This document shows positions 46,002 to 57,288 of a stretch of DNA of 64,000 nt, piece after piece (position 1 is the first letter of the stretch; every line of letters begins with the position of its first letter). The notes beneath the pieces were generated by a model, which saw only the letters and a program-made list of their open reading frames with translations, did no database searches and had not been told where the DNA came from. The stretch is from the NCBI GenBank assembly GCA_014621425.1, contig JAANBB010000064.1, positions 1 through 64,000 on the forward strand, written 5' to 3'. The translations under genes and the position numbers were made by a program. The DNA is from Cylindrodendrum hubeiense. Lineage: Eukaryota > Ascomycota > Sordariomycetes > Hypocreales > Nectriaceae.

Positions 46002-47598
46002 ATGGACACAATGGCATCGTCTGCGAAAACAGTCATCGCGCTGTCATTGGTTCAGAATCATTGGCCAGTGGTACTTGGGATACTACTATTCAGCTGGCAT
46101 TTTTTCAACTACTATCAACGGGGCCTCAGTCGAATCCCTGGCCCTTGGCAAAGAAAATTCTCCTCACTACCGCGCATCTGGTCAGTGTATGGCGGGTGCA
46201 GCCAGGATGACGACATCGCTCTCCATGAAGCCTACGGCAAGATAGTTCGCATCTCGCCCAACACACTCTCGATCAGTGATCCAGCTGAGATCAATCGGAT
46301 CCATGGACTCGGGACCAAGTTTATCAAGTCAAAATTTTACTCTCTGGCGGAGGACTACGACGGAGAAGGTGTGGTACCCGATCCTTTCATCCTCACTGAC
46401 CGCCGGCTGCACTCTCGCATGAAGCGCAGCGCCGCCAATGCTTACTCGTTGAACATTCTGATCAAGCTGGAACCATGTATTGCGTCAGTGACAGATCGAC
46501 TGGTGGAGAAGTTGAAAGGCTACGCAAAAGAAGAAACAACGTCGGTCGAGGTCGCGTCGCTCATGCAGGCATATGCGATGGACGCAGTTTTTGCTTTGAC
46601 ATTTGGGAAGGACTTCAACCACATGGACGGCGGTGATCATCTCCAACTATTTAGGACCGCAAAGCTGGGGAGCGACTACATGGCCATTGTGAGTTAGCAA
46701 CCTGCTCCCCGTAGCCGTTTCTCTCGACTGCATGTCAGATCTAACAACCCTCTTCATATGGCAGTTCGGACAGATCGCTTGGATCCACCCATACTTGCTT
46801 GGAAATCCGTGGATTGCAAAGTGGTTCTTTGGGGATCAGGGCATATTGAAGATGATGGAGCTTTGTTACAGCGAGATCGTAGCTGGCCAGGACCGAACAT
46901 CGGACGAGGGTCCGATGACGTTCCTGCAGCGCCTGGTGCTAAACCAGCGGCAGAACCTCAGTTCTCTCACCGATCGCGAGCTCATGACACACGCATTTAA
47001 CAACATTGCCGCAGGAAGCGATACAACCGCCACTGCTCTGCGTTCCGTCATCTACAACACCTTAAGACATCCCGAGGTTCACGAAAAGCTGAAGGCCGAG
47101 CTTCGAAGCACCCTAAGCTACCCGGTCGACTTCGCGACTACGAACAAGCTGCCTTACTTGTCGGCTGTTATCAAAGAAAGTATTCGTGTGCACCCCTCAG
47201 TCGGCATGCTTTTAGCACGCGTGGTGCCCGAAGGAGGGGCTGAGATCTGTGGTCACTACATAGCGTCCGGAGTTGAGGTCGGGGTCAACCCATGGGTTGT
47301 TCACCGAGATGCGGCAGTTTACGCAGAGCCACATCGGTTCTATCCAGATCGTTGGTTGACATCAGTCAGCTCCGAAGAGGATCTGACCCTGATGAACCGC
47401 TCCTTCATCCCATTTGGCCACGGAGCACACACCTGTAGCGGTCGATGGATTAGCCTGATGGAGATTCAAAACGTTATCGCAACTATGTTCTTGTTGTTTG
47501 ATATGGATCTAGAAAATGGAGGAAAAGATTATCGATTCTGTAACTTATGGTTTACAGTTCAGGAGGATCTTCAAATAAAGTTTAGATTAGTTAAGTAG
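46002..47598 (+). CDS. cytochrome P450 monooxygenase
   Basis: Two exons, 46002-46688 and 46765-47598 (76 bp intron), 506 residues. ATG 46002 gives MDTMASSAK and a membrane anchor (WPVVLGILLFSWHFF) followed by the proline hinge RIPGPW, so it is ER-bound. I-helix AGSDTTATAL, K-helix ExxR (KESIRVHP), PERF-like region HRFYPDRW and heme loop FIPFGHGAHTCSG with the Cys ligand are all intact. The heme loop has FGxGxHxCxG. The overall pattern resembles fungal pisatin-demethylase-type (benzoate or pisatin-like) P450s. With the divergent permease and the nearby flavin monooxygenase and reductase it may form a catabolic or biosynthetic set. Substrate unknown. Confidence 0.94.
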
Positions 47599-48339
47599 AG
47601 AAGTATAAAGTAAAGGTCGTAACTTACGATATAAGTTTTTACCGTAAGCTACGTGGTTACAGATTAGATACAGAGCTCCTATGATCGAGCGCTTCCATGT
47701 GGACCAAATGGACCTCATCGTTATCACTGCCCTCGAGTTACGGCCCAGGGACGGCTTAGTACCATCAGGCCGTCTTGACAACCAGAATAGAGTAGTCCAG
47801 ATAACACAAGATGTCACCCAGCAGATCGAGGTATTAGGGTGATAACTGAAGATCGGCGCTAAAATTTTATTTCTTTTAGTAGAAGCCATGATCTTTGAAG
47901 CCGAAGCGTCAGTTGAGGATCAAAAGGGGATGTAGCTCTTAGAATTGAATGCAATCAGGCTGCTCAATATACCGAGCGGTTTTCTACTGGTCGCCCGATG
48001 CGGGGTTAGACAGAAGGACTCAGCCTCGCTTCCATGATTACTCAGATCGAGAATTACAATCATCCGATCTCAAGATGCGGGGCTTCTTAACTCCCTCTTC
48101 ACAGCCTCCAAATATGCGCCGGCATGTAATGAGGTGCTATTATCTATGAAGATTACGAGTTCGTAGTGTCAGCGACGTAGTCCGGTGTCACTACAACCCC
48201 TTCGGTTATCAGAGGCCATCTCGCCGGGTCTCGCTCGTATAGTATCGAGTCCCATCTCAACACTACCCAGGAGCTGTCCTGTCCTCAAGACTACGGACTA
48301 CTTATGCCGGGGAAAACAGTCACACATCGGTAACCTATC
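47599..48339. other. intergenic upstream of DUF7580-subtilase
   Basis: 741 bp with the P450 3' UTR and the next gene's promoter. No motif-bearing frame found. Confidence 0.5.
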
Positions 48340-51300
48340 ATGGAGCCGCTTTCTCAAGCGGAGTTCGCCCAGTGTGCGACACAGACCGTCGCCATGGTCG
48401 CATGTGAACTACTCGAAAAACACCGACCCAAGATCTCCTCCGGGATGGAACGCGTCCACAACTTGGCCAAACTGGCTGGCTCCCTCATGAAGGTGTCACT
48501 TGATCAAGAGAAATATGTACAGGGAGAACACCCGGGCCGACAGGATGTGGTGGGTAGATTGGAGGAGTTCTTGTGCTTATTGGAGCTAGTTTGTACGGTC
48601 CGTGGTCTTATCTGTCCTATCCACCCTCATATCCTCCTGATTTGCCTATTAACTAGCTTTCAAGTTCCCCAAAGACTATTTATCCAAGTCAAGCGCAAAA
48701 AGTGAGACTTCTGCTCGTTTTCCCACGCTCAATATGTTGATTACGCAATCTTCTGGGTCAACCACATGTGTCAAAACACCTCCGAACGTAGTTAAGAGCG
48801 TGGAAACCTTTACGTCAAAGTCAGCAGTAACTAGGCCCTATTTAAAATTTCTTGAAAGCTTCTTTGAGACTAGAGACCAGACCAAGAAGCGTGCCGAGTC
48901 CGCTCAACGGAATACTGAGAGTCAACAAAAAGGCGACAACGCAAAGAAGTCGAAATCAGATGAGGATGTGAGCTACCCAAGGCATGTCTACGACGCGCTG
49001 TATAAGGTCCTCCAAAAATACGCCGATTGCTGCTGTGGGCCGCCAAATCCATCCACGGAGCCACGCAAGAGACACTGGGGTAGACTTGAACTAAGGGATA
49101 CTCTTTGCACGGACGACAACGATGTTCTATTTCACACGGTGTTCGCTAAGCAAGGCTCGGTAAAATTCGAAAAGATCAAGTGGCAACATCTGCAGTTCCG
49201 CGTTCCAGGGCATGTTCTTTTGTCCCATTTCTTGTTCAATCACTAACAGAGGTCCTAAAGAAAGCAACGCAAGGGACGCGGGGTACGAATCGAAGATACA
49301 AAGGACGACAGCAGCATTATAGTCTCATATTCTGGCGACACCGTTAAAGGCTCTGCAAAAGCAGGCGATGCCATAGAGATCAAGTCTACCTCCGAGTTCT
49401 GCAAAGTCCTGGGCAAAGATATCGGCTCAGTTAGCATGGTTGTTGGCATTATCAACGAAATGTTCTTCGACCTAAATCGTGCTGAGAATATTGAAGTCGA
49501 TATCGCAGATGAAACAAGCATTCCGCTTGCCGACGTTCTTCAAGGCAGATTCCTAGGTCCACAGAGCAAGCTGCTCCTCGCCTATACCTTGGCCAAATCC
49601 GTTTGGCAATTCTATGATTCGGACTTCATGAGTGTTCGTTGGACGACGGAATCTATCCAACTCCTTCAAGAGAGGGAGGGAGACGAAGAGGATGAAGATG
49701 AAGAAGATGATGATGAACGCAGTGTCCACTGGGCACCCTACTTCGCGTTTTCATTCAATAAGCTAATGGAGGGGGAATCTGCGGAACGACTACCGCCAGG
49801 GCAATTTATTCATCGATATCCTCGTGTTCTCGCTCTTGGTGAGCTACTATACGAGCTTGGGTTAAAAAGGCCCTCAAAAAAGCAGACAAAGTCAATAACT
49901 GCACCCCCGCACACTACCCCTGTCGAACCCGCAACCCTCGAGAAGATAACGAACGACACCGCGGTAAGAATTCGGAGGGGAGTTGAAAGAAGGAAATGGC
50001 CAGACATTGGCCTGACGAATACCGAATCACTGGAGAAATATCGCATCATTGTCGCAAACTGCGTCAGCGAGAGCCTGTTTCGGCAAAGGCCGGCCGAAGA
50101 TTCGAAGAAGACCCTCCTAGAACTAGAGGATGCAATGGACATTGAAGAGAGACGCGCAATGCTCTTTAGCAAGGTCATTTTCCCCCTCAAGGAGCTGCTT
50201 CGCGATACCGGTTGGATCAACGAGTCGGGGAATATTCCGCGTCAGCTTATCAAGGGAGAAGCTGCACTGCCCAAAAAGTTGCCTATCTCGCAGAACCCAA
50301 AACCAGCAGAGCTACTCGCTGATAATGCGCATCGAACTCCCCAAGTCCACACGAATGGGGCTCAAGATGCACCAAAAACCTCAGGGTTCGTCATCAACTT
50401 GGCAGACTTGGGCCTGCTCAGCATTACTTGGACCTATCTAGCTAACAGACTGTAACAGGATCGAGGCCAAGGCCCAAGCGTGGTTGGATCATATTAAGAG
50501 CAGCCATGTTGCTCAATGTATACACACCAAGCTTCGGGAAGACAAAGCACTAGCGGAGAACAGGATTTGCATCGCCGTTCTAGACACGGGCTATGACCCG
50601 GATGCGATATTCTTCGGTAGAGAGCGGAAGATGCGCCTCAAAGGCTGGAAAGACTATGTTGAGAAAGATCAGTCGATCCAATTGGATGAGGACGGGCACG
50701 GAACGCACGTCTTGTCAGTGCTGATGAAAGTGGCACCAGCTGCTGATATTTACGTTGCCCGTATAGCACGGAACTCGCCGGATTTGCGAAACGCAACTGA
50801 AAATGTTGCTGAGGTAAGTCTTCATTCCCATATTATGGCCTGCTACATCATATTTGAAACGGATCAGGTGGCCCATCTGTCCACACATAACGCACGAAGG
50901 GATCTATCAGCTAACGAAATTCAAGGCAATAGAGTGGGCCCGGAAGGATTGTAAGGCCAACATCATCTCCATGTCATTCGGGTTTGACGAAGAAATTTAC
51001 GTCGATGGCAAGCCGGTTATCAGCAATGCCATTTCTAAGGCACTCCACAAAACAGATCAACGCATCCTCTTCTTTGCCGCAGCCGCCAATGACGGTGGAA
51101 ACAGGGCAGAAATGTTCCCAGCAAGCAGCGGACAGGTCCTCTCCATCCGCGGGTCCGACGAGTTTGGCTGGCCGCAGCGCTTCAACCCCCCTCCAGACTA
51201 CAACGCAAAGACTTGCTTCATGACACTGGGAGTGGACGTCCCTGGGGCGTCTCTCAGCACCAGTGAAGACCAGGGTGCGGACGTGTGCCAGTCCGGAACA

Positions 51301-51573
51301 TCAGTGGCGACGCCAATTGCCGCAGGGATCGCCGCAATGCTGCTAGGCTATGCACGAGTATATGAGGAGGAACTTCACCAAATGCTAGGGCCTCACGATG
51401 AAGCTAAATTGTCAAGGCTGTGGAGAATAACTGGTATGAGTGCGCTGTTTGAAAAGATGGCGGAGGAGATGGCAAACAAGTGGTCGTATTTGAACATCCA
51501 CAAGATCACTGGTGATTCTCACTCTATGAGACTGGCCATGATAGCACGCGCAGTAAAAGAGGCTAAGGGCTAG
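48340..51573 (+). CDS. DUF7580-subtilisin (S8) fusion, intracellular
   Basis: Five exons: 48340-48588, 48665-49209, 49261-50385, 50459-50813, 50926-51573; 2922 nt, 973 residues. No signal peptide. The N-terminal ~620 residues form a DUF7580-type helical region: helices from ECATQ-like TQTVAMVACELLEKHRP, then the family core LLAYTLAKSVWQFYDSDFM, an acidic run (DEEDEDEEDDDE), HRYPRVLALGELLYELG. The C-terminal subtilase has an intact triad: D682 (AVLDTGYD), H720 (DGHGTHV), S884 (SGTSVATP), with oxyanion Asn about 813 (AAAANDGG). Intron 2 is best explained as GC-AG (GG|GCATGT...CTAAAG); GT alternatives at 49202 or 49214 with acceptor 49264 are also in frame. Intron 4 (112 bp) ends at AAG 50925, with a CTAAC branch, joining VAE to AIEWARKD. 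DUF7580-S8 proteins are candidate fungal immunity/cell-death effectors. Confidence 0.88.
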
Positions 51574-52409
51574 AGTACGTTAGGTAATGATAATGTGGAT
51601 GAGAAATTGCCTCGGTCATCATTGGCGGCCTCTTGACGTCACACCGGGCTCCCACATGGGGGAACCCGCTTGTCATCCAGAAATCTCTCAAGGCAACACG
51701 CATTAGTTACTCTTTGTAACTCTGCACGAATTCATTGGCCTTGAATGAGAACAAATGTACAACTCTGTAAAATTTGCACAACTAGGATCAAGCAACCGCA
51801 GTGGGTATAATCTTCCGTGGACCCTGCGCCTCGCCAAGACATAGCTTGCCCCAGACACGATCCTCGGGAGTATTGTTTGCACAGGCAATGGAGTCGAGGA
51901 GATTTCTACTGACGTCGGGTGGGTGTGCCAATATAGAATGCACCCTCTGACCCAACCAGTCGGCAAGGGTCCTTCCGGAGATGCAGGACTAGGGCTCTTT
52001 GGCGAGCAGGCTTGACTTTCCAAGTACGAGCAGCAATCCTCGTTTAGTTATGCCGCACCGCATTGACCCTCGTCCCCGTCAATCATTTCGTGTGGAGGCC
52101 GGCTACCGCGTTAACCTGACGGGGGTTATTGGACGGCCATCTGGTAAGATTTTGATTTGCAGGGATAAACCCCTCATTTTTATGAGACTGGAGAGGGGGC
52201 GATGCATGTGCATTCCAGGCCATTGCGACTCCAACATGAGGGACTGGTGATGATGGACGAGCCCTGAAACCATACCGAAGCCGGTTGGCCAAGGTGGTTC
52301 CAACTGCGCACCGCGTTCGAGATAAAGATATCTTTGAACATTCTTCTACTGTTGGAGCGCCGCCATTTTCATTCTTCAATCGTGGCAATCTCTCTTCTCT
52401 GCTCAGACA
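51574..52409. other. intergenic, nothing recognised
   Basis: 836 bp between two plus-strand genes. Only short unsupported frames. Confidence 0.5.
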
Positions 52410-53099
52410 ATGCATCACGCTCCCAACCAGCATAGCCATACTCGCCCCGACGCTCCCATGATAGGCATACCCATGACTCGTCGATACACTCTTTCCAAGA
52501 TTCCTCGGTGTCCAGCCGAGCATGAACAGGAAAGTTCACACTTTACGGAAGAAGAAGACGGAGAAATCTTTCCGCACTTTTGGTACGTCCGCGTTCACAA
52601 CTAAGCGTCCTGATCACAATCATCCTTGCATTTCACTAAATGGACATTTACGCTAGCATGACCTGTGAGAAAGAATTCATCCCTCACGATCATATGTTGA
52701 TATTCTGCTCTGAAAGGTACGCTCTAGACCCCGCCCGTAACCGCCTCACGATCCAAGGCCGCACAGCCTGGCATGTGCTAACATCCAAACAGTTGTCAGA
52801 GAGTTGATCAGGCAACAACCCCAGCATCTGCAGCTCCTGCGTGTCATCACACGACAGGCAATTACCCCTTCTACTCCGCATTAACCCCTGCACCCAGAGA
52901 CATCATACCACCAGCATCCCCGTCGCGGCCTGCAGTTGGGTTTCCCAACTGTGCATCAGCTCCTTCAGGGATTGGAAATGAACACAACGCCTATAACGAC
53001 ACATCAACTGCAGCGGATGTCCGATCCCATTCATCTGTCCTTAACTTGGCTCGAAAAGCAGCGTTCGCTTTTCGGCACAAAGGGAAGGGGGTGGCATAG
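52410..53099 (+). CDS. Ecl1-like small zinc protein (life-span regulatory factor family)
   Basis: Three exons, 52410-52582, 52657-52716 and 52793-53099 (introns 74 and 76 bp, both GTACG donors, branches CACTAAATG and GCTAACATC), 179 residues. The diagnostic zinc motif exists only after splicing: C58-x2-C61 (CMTCEKEF) and C75-x3-C79 (FCSESCQRVDQ), with C58 and S78 codons split by the introns. This arrangement (acidic segment, PHFCMTCEKxF, then CSESCRxxDQ) is that of the fungal Ecl1-type life-span regulatory factor family, small nuclear proteins linked in yeasts to chronological life span and stress or nutrient response. The C-terminal half is Ser/Pro/Ala-rich and disordered-looking, ending in a basic patch (ARKAAFAFRHKGKG). 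The middle exon is 60 bp, which makes the gene easy to miss. Confidence 0.82.
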
Positions 53100-54816
53100 C
53101 TTGATGCACACACAGCTGGATCCACGGCGGAGTTAAATGTGATTATATTGAGCGCTTTTTTTATGAATGATCAAACGAGCGCTAGCCTGAATTCTAGTAA
53201 TTGACTAGATAACATTACTTATGCCTAATTACTCATGCCAAATGTCGAATTGTAGTAGCAGTTCGATGCATCAACTCTGTGTAGGGTAGCGCACAGCCGA
53301 CTTGTGACGTGCCAGTAACAGAGCTCAATAACAAATGCAGATGTGACAGATGCGACATTGTCTATTCTTAGAAGGGGCTAATGAGGTTTCAGCCCTGTAA
53401 ATTCTGGGGAATCGTTCACGCAATGTTGTGTGCTTGGCAAAATAAGGCCTTTTTTGTACGCTGCTTCCTTCGTCTAGCGTCTGTGGGATGGGCCCAGCTA
53501 ATGTCGCATGGGCGTCGTGTCCCGCCAGGCCCATTCCGCCTCAAGTTGTGCAAGTGACTGAACCATCCAGAGCGCCCGTAGCGCAAGCGAAATTCAGTTC
53601 GAAGAGGGCTAGAGGAGTGGACCTCGACGCAAATGCCAGTTCGAGCTTGTCCTCGTCCGAAGCCCCAGGCTCAGGACTGCGGGATACATAGCTACAGCAA
53701 AGGGAGGATCAGACGATCTCGAGTCGCACAAAGGCCAGCGGTTCGGGGGAAGACTCAGTTGGCTCCGCCCCTTCATCACCGGCGGGATCGACTTTCCAGG
53801 CCAAAACCAGGCAAAGAAACGAGCGCAAAAGGTCCGGCGTCACGCTAAGTACGCACAATGCCGCCAAAGCCAGTTTTACCTTGAGCCGTGATGTTTTTCC
53901 CGCGCACGCCCCCCTGACTGGCGGCCTCCATCGGACCCACCAAATCACTTTTTTAAGCGGAGACGACGAGCTCTTCCGTAAACTAGACATCTTTAATTTT
54001 TGCTGTAAGTCAGTTAAGCAGATACAAAGGCTTCGAAACCAGCAACGTAAAGAAATTCAAGGCTCGTCCCCAGTGCTTCTAAATCCCTCGCACACCAGCA
54101 CACCAACACACCTGCACACCTCGGTAGCCACGTGCAAATTACGAGGGAGCGGTGGAGTCATGGCAGGAACTTTTGGGGTCTCACAGCCTCCCCCTACGAA
54201 ATTGATCACGTTTTTGGTCCTGAGTCGTCGCAAAGGCCCGGTCCAGACTCGTTGCCTCTATATTGCCATCAGTAAATTTCATCCGCTTCATCGTCTAGTT
54301 GCATTGTGACGTCACATGGCTTACTGGGGCCTCAGACACAGGGCGACATCCTACATTGATCAACAGGAGAGATACATTGTGGATTGTACTGAGTACCTAT
54401 CTTCGTGCACATTCCAATGGTTGGGGGCTCGAAGCGACGTAGTCGTGCAACGCGTCGTCGGTGGTTATCCCGTCCCGTACAAACGGTAGGAAATCACTCA
54501 TCCACCTGATCTTTGGGCTAGCAGACCAAAACAAGTCTCACCTAAAAAGGAGAGCCGTGGTAGAGCCTGCTTCATAATACCGCTTAGACGCTGTTGGTCC
54601 AGCCATCTCATGTGTCATTTGAGATGCCGACTACTGGACAACAGCTGCCAGACAACGGCACAAATATGTTACAGTGACTTCTTGATTTCTCACCGCTACA
54701 TGCCGAGCCCATGTTCATGAAACTATGCCATGATCTGCTTTCCAATCTGAGAGACGCTTATAATCCTGTCTCTGGCATCTCTTGTATGCCGAATAACATC
54801 CAGCTCGTCCAGAAAT
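53100..54816. other. 1.7 kb intergenic, no gene supported
   Basis: Several short plus-strand frames (for example 53881-54309) lack motifs and splice support. No repeats recognised. Confidence 0.45.
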
Positions 54817-55458
54817 ATGGCCGATAGCCACCAACCGTCATCAACTCAAAGCAGCACACGAGTCACGGTATCTATCATTCTAGTATTTGTTTTTGCACTT
54901 GTTATAGGCGGCTTGGCATACGTCGCTAGCTCAGGTTCACTCGTTAGATTCCTCCGGGAAAGGCATCCTCCCGCGAATGATACCAACACCACTGTCAACA
55001 CCACTGGCGGCCTAGGCCGGAATACTGCACACCACATCCCACTAGTGGTCTATCATGCCCCGTCGAACTGTTTAGGGGATCCTCATGCATTCAAGACGGA
55101 AAATAAGAAATCTGGAAATCAGCCTAGTGATGGCGAGCTACAGGTTCCAAGACAGGTCTTGATACGGCACTCAAAACCAGCTCGGAGACAGTCAGAGCCA
55201 AGATGCGGCTACCAATCTGAATGTCCTATTTGCACCGAAGACTTTGTTGATGGCGTTTTGCTACGCCAGTTGCCCTGTGATCACCTCTTCCACCCGACGT
55301 GCATCGACCCATGGCTTGAGCGGCGTGCTCGTACCTGTCCTCTATGGTATGCTATGATCTGATTGCGAGAATATTCCCAGCTGACGATTTGGTTCAGTCG
55401 TGCAAGTTTTCAAGTGCGGCGTCCCCCCAGATCCTACAACCACGGCACGACAGTATGA
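54817..55458 (+). CDS. membrane-anchored RING-H2 E3 ubiquitin ligase
   Basis: Two exons, 54817-55346 and 55398-55458 (51 bp intron, GTATGC...GGTTCAG), 196 residues. One N-terminal signal-anchor helix (VTVSIILVFVFALVIGGLAY, about residues 17-36), an N-glycosylation-rich spacer (NDT, NTT, NTT), then a C-terminal RING-H2 finger: C136, C139, C154, H156, H159, C162, C174, C177 (CPICTEDF, CDHLFHPTCIDPWL, CPLCR). The last zinc ligand is created by the splice; an unspliced reading gives CPLW and would lack it. Architecture resembles PA-TM-RING/ATL-type ligases, without a visible PA domain. Likely acts at the endomembrane system; substrates unknown. Confidence 0.9.
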
Positions 55459-57288
55459 CGGCCATCGACAACCGGGAGCATTCTGCTTATTGAAAATGCG
55501 GCGGGCTGGGCTTTGGGGGCTGGTGGCAGATTGCGGCTAGCTCTTCGCAGTATGGCGACGAGTTGAGCGCTGAGGGGAGTTCCTTGTACTGTACCTGAGG
55601 GAATAAAAGCATTGGCATTAGCGAAAATACGATGGTGAGGCTTTCACTACCAAGCAACCCACGTGGAAAATGGCAACTTCAGGGGTGTCGCAACTTGGAA
55701 CGCACCCCAAGCGAGCCAGCGCACATGCCCTGTCGCCCCGGTTTTCTACCCACTGCACTAGGCCAACCCTCTCTATCCTTAATCGAGGATCGTCCCCGTC
55801 AAGCAAAATTGTTCCAGCTGCGGTAATCACTCATAGTGAGATGAGAAAGCGCTGAAGGGTGAGAGGGGAGGACGCGTGGCGTCCTAGCCAAGGTGGACCT
55901 GGACACTCGGGGCTTGGATACAGATGCTGAAGCTTTCCTACGTAGTACAGATTAGTCGCAGCTGGTCTCCCCCCTGTCAAGCTTGGGCTGACGTCATGGG
56001 CTCGTCCAGACCTCAGGGCGGGCGCAGCGAGTAGCTTCCCTCGAGAGCAGACGAGACGGTCAGCCGGTCAGACCGCCTCATTTCTACGAGCAAATCTCGA
56101 TTGCTCGCGGGCGGTCCTCGCACTGCCTTTCCTCTATGAGGGATTTTGGCCGCAGACGAGCGAGCGTGGCCTGCTAACGGCAATCGACAACCGGATGCCT
56201 TCGATGGCGTTGCGGGGACGGCCGACTCGAGTTAAGACGAATGCTTCGCCCAATCAAGGAGCTCAATGGCGCCAAGCACTGCCACTGCCGAATTTGGCAG
56301 CTTGGTCACAGACGCTATGGCCAATGCCAAGACGGCTACACCCTCGTCCACGGCGTGAATCCAGGCACCTTAATCCTACGTGCGATTGGTGATGCCAGGT
56401 AGGTACGACGACGCGGAGAAAACAAGACAGCTTCTTCTCCCGTTTCCCATCTTTTTTTGCCTGTTCCTGATTCCCGTCAGGCCGTCACCTCTTGCACATG
56501 GCAACGCACGCCAAAAGTTCCTCACCTCCCCACCGTAAAAAAAATTGGAAAATTTGTCGCACCAGCCGGCGAGCTTGTCCACCTTCGTCAGCGTCGTCAA
56601 GCTTCACCGAGGACCAACCAGAAAGTTTTTCAAAGCTGATGACCCTCCAGCATGCTATGACACAACCGCTCTTAGCGAAAGCTTACTTCGTATGGGAAAA
56701 ACAAGCATGTGGAGACGCCTACCGGGTATCGAGTACTTGTCCAGATTCGGCTTCCCGGACCAACGCCCAAGTCCTCAGCACAAGGGGCGGAGTCTGAAAT
56801 GACGGAAACGCGCACATCCCCATCCAGTTAGCTATAAGCCATTCATCATTTCCGCATGCAAGGGCCACCGGGCCAACACGACGGCTTACGCCCTACAGTA
56901 TGAGCGAACATGTAGTTGCTTTGACCTCCTACCCGGTCGGGACATCACCCACACAACATGTTGCCGTTGGGCGGCTCGTACCGTTCCGTATAGCACCAGT
57001 AGTGACTACACCGTATTTATTACGTCGCAGGCTATGACTGGCAACTATATGAGGTATTTTCCTTGCCGCTGCACTGGTATTTGAGGAGAGGAGGCCTCCT
57101 GGGTTGCAGCGAGGAAATAGAGAACAGACCGCGAGTTGCCTATGTGCCGGTACAAATTCATCCTAAAGTCTTTCTCACTCTGACAATTGCCGGTCTTGTA
57201 TCTGCAGCACACCTGCATCCTCTCGTCCTTCCTCCCACCCTCGTCTTTGCAGCCTTGAATCAGACACACCGCAGCAGCAACAATCAAC
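55459..57288. other. 1.8 kb intergenic upstream of P-type ATPase
   Basis: Contains the ATPase promoter and probably a long 5' UTR. Short motif-free frames on both strands. CA- and TC-rich tracts precede ATG 57289, which is usual for well-expressed fungal genes. Confidence 0.45.
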
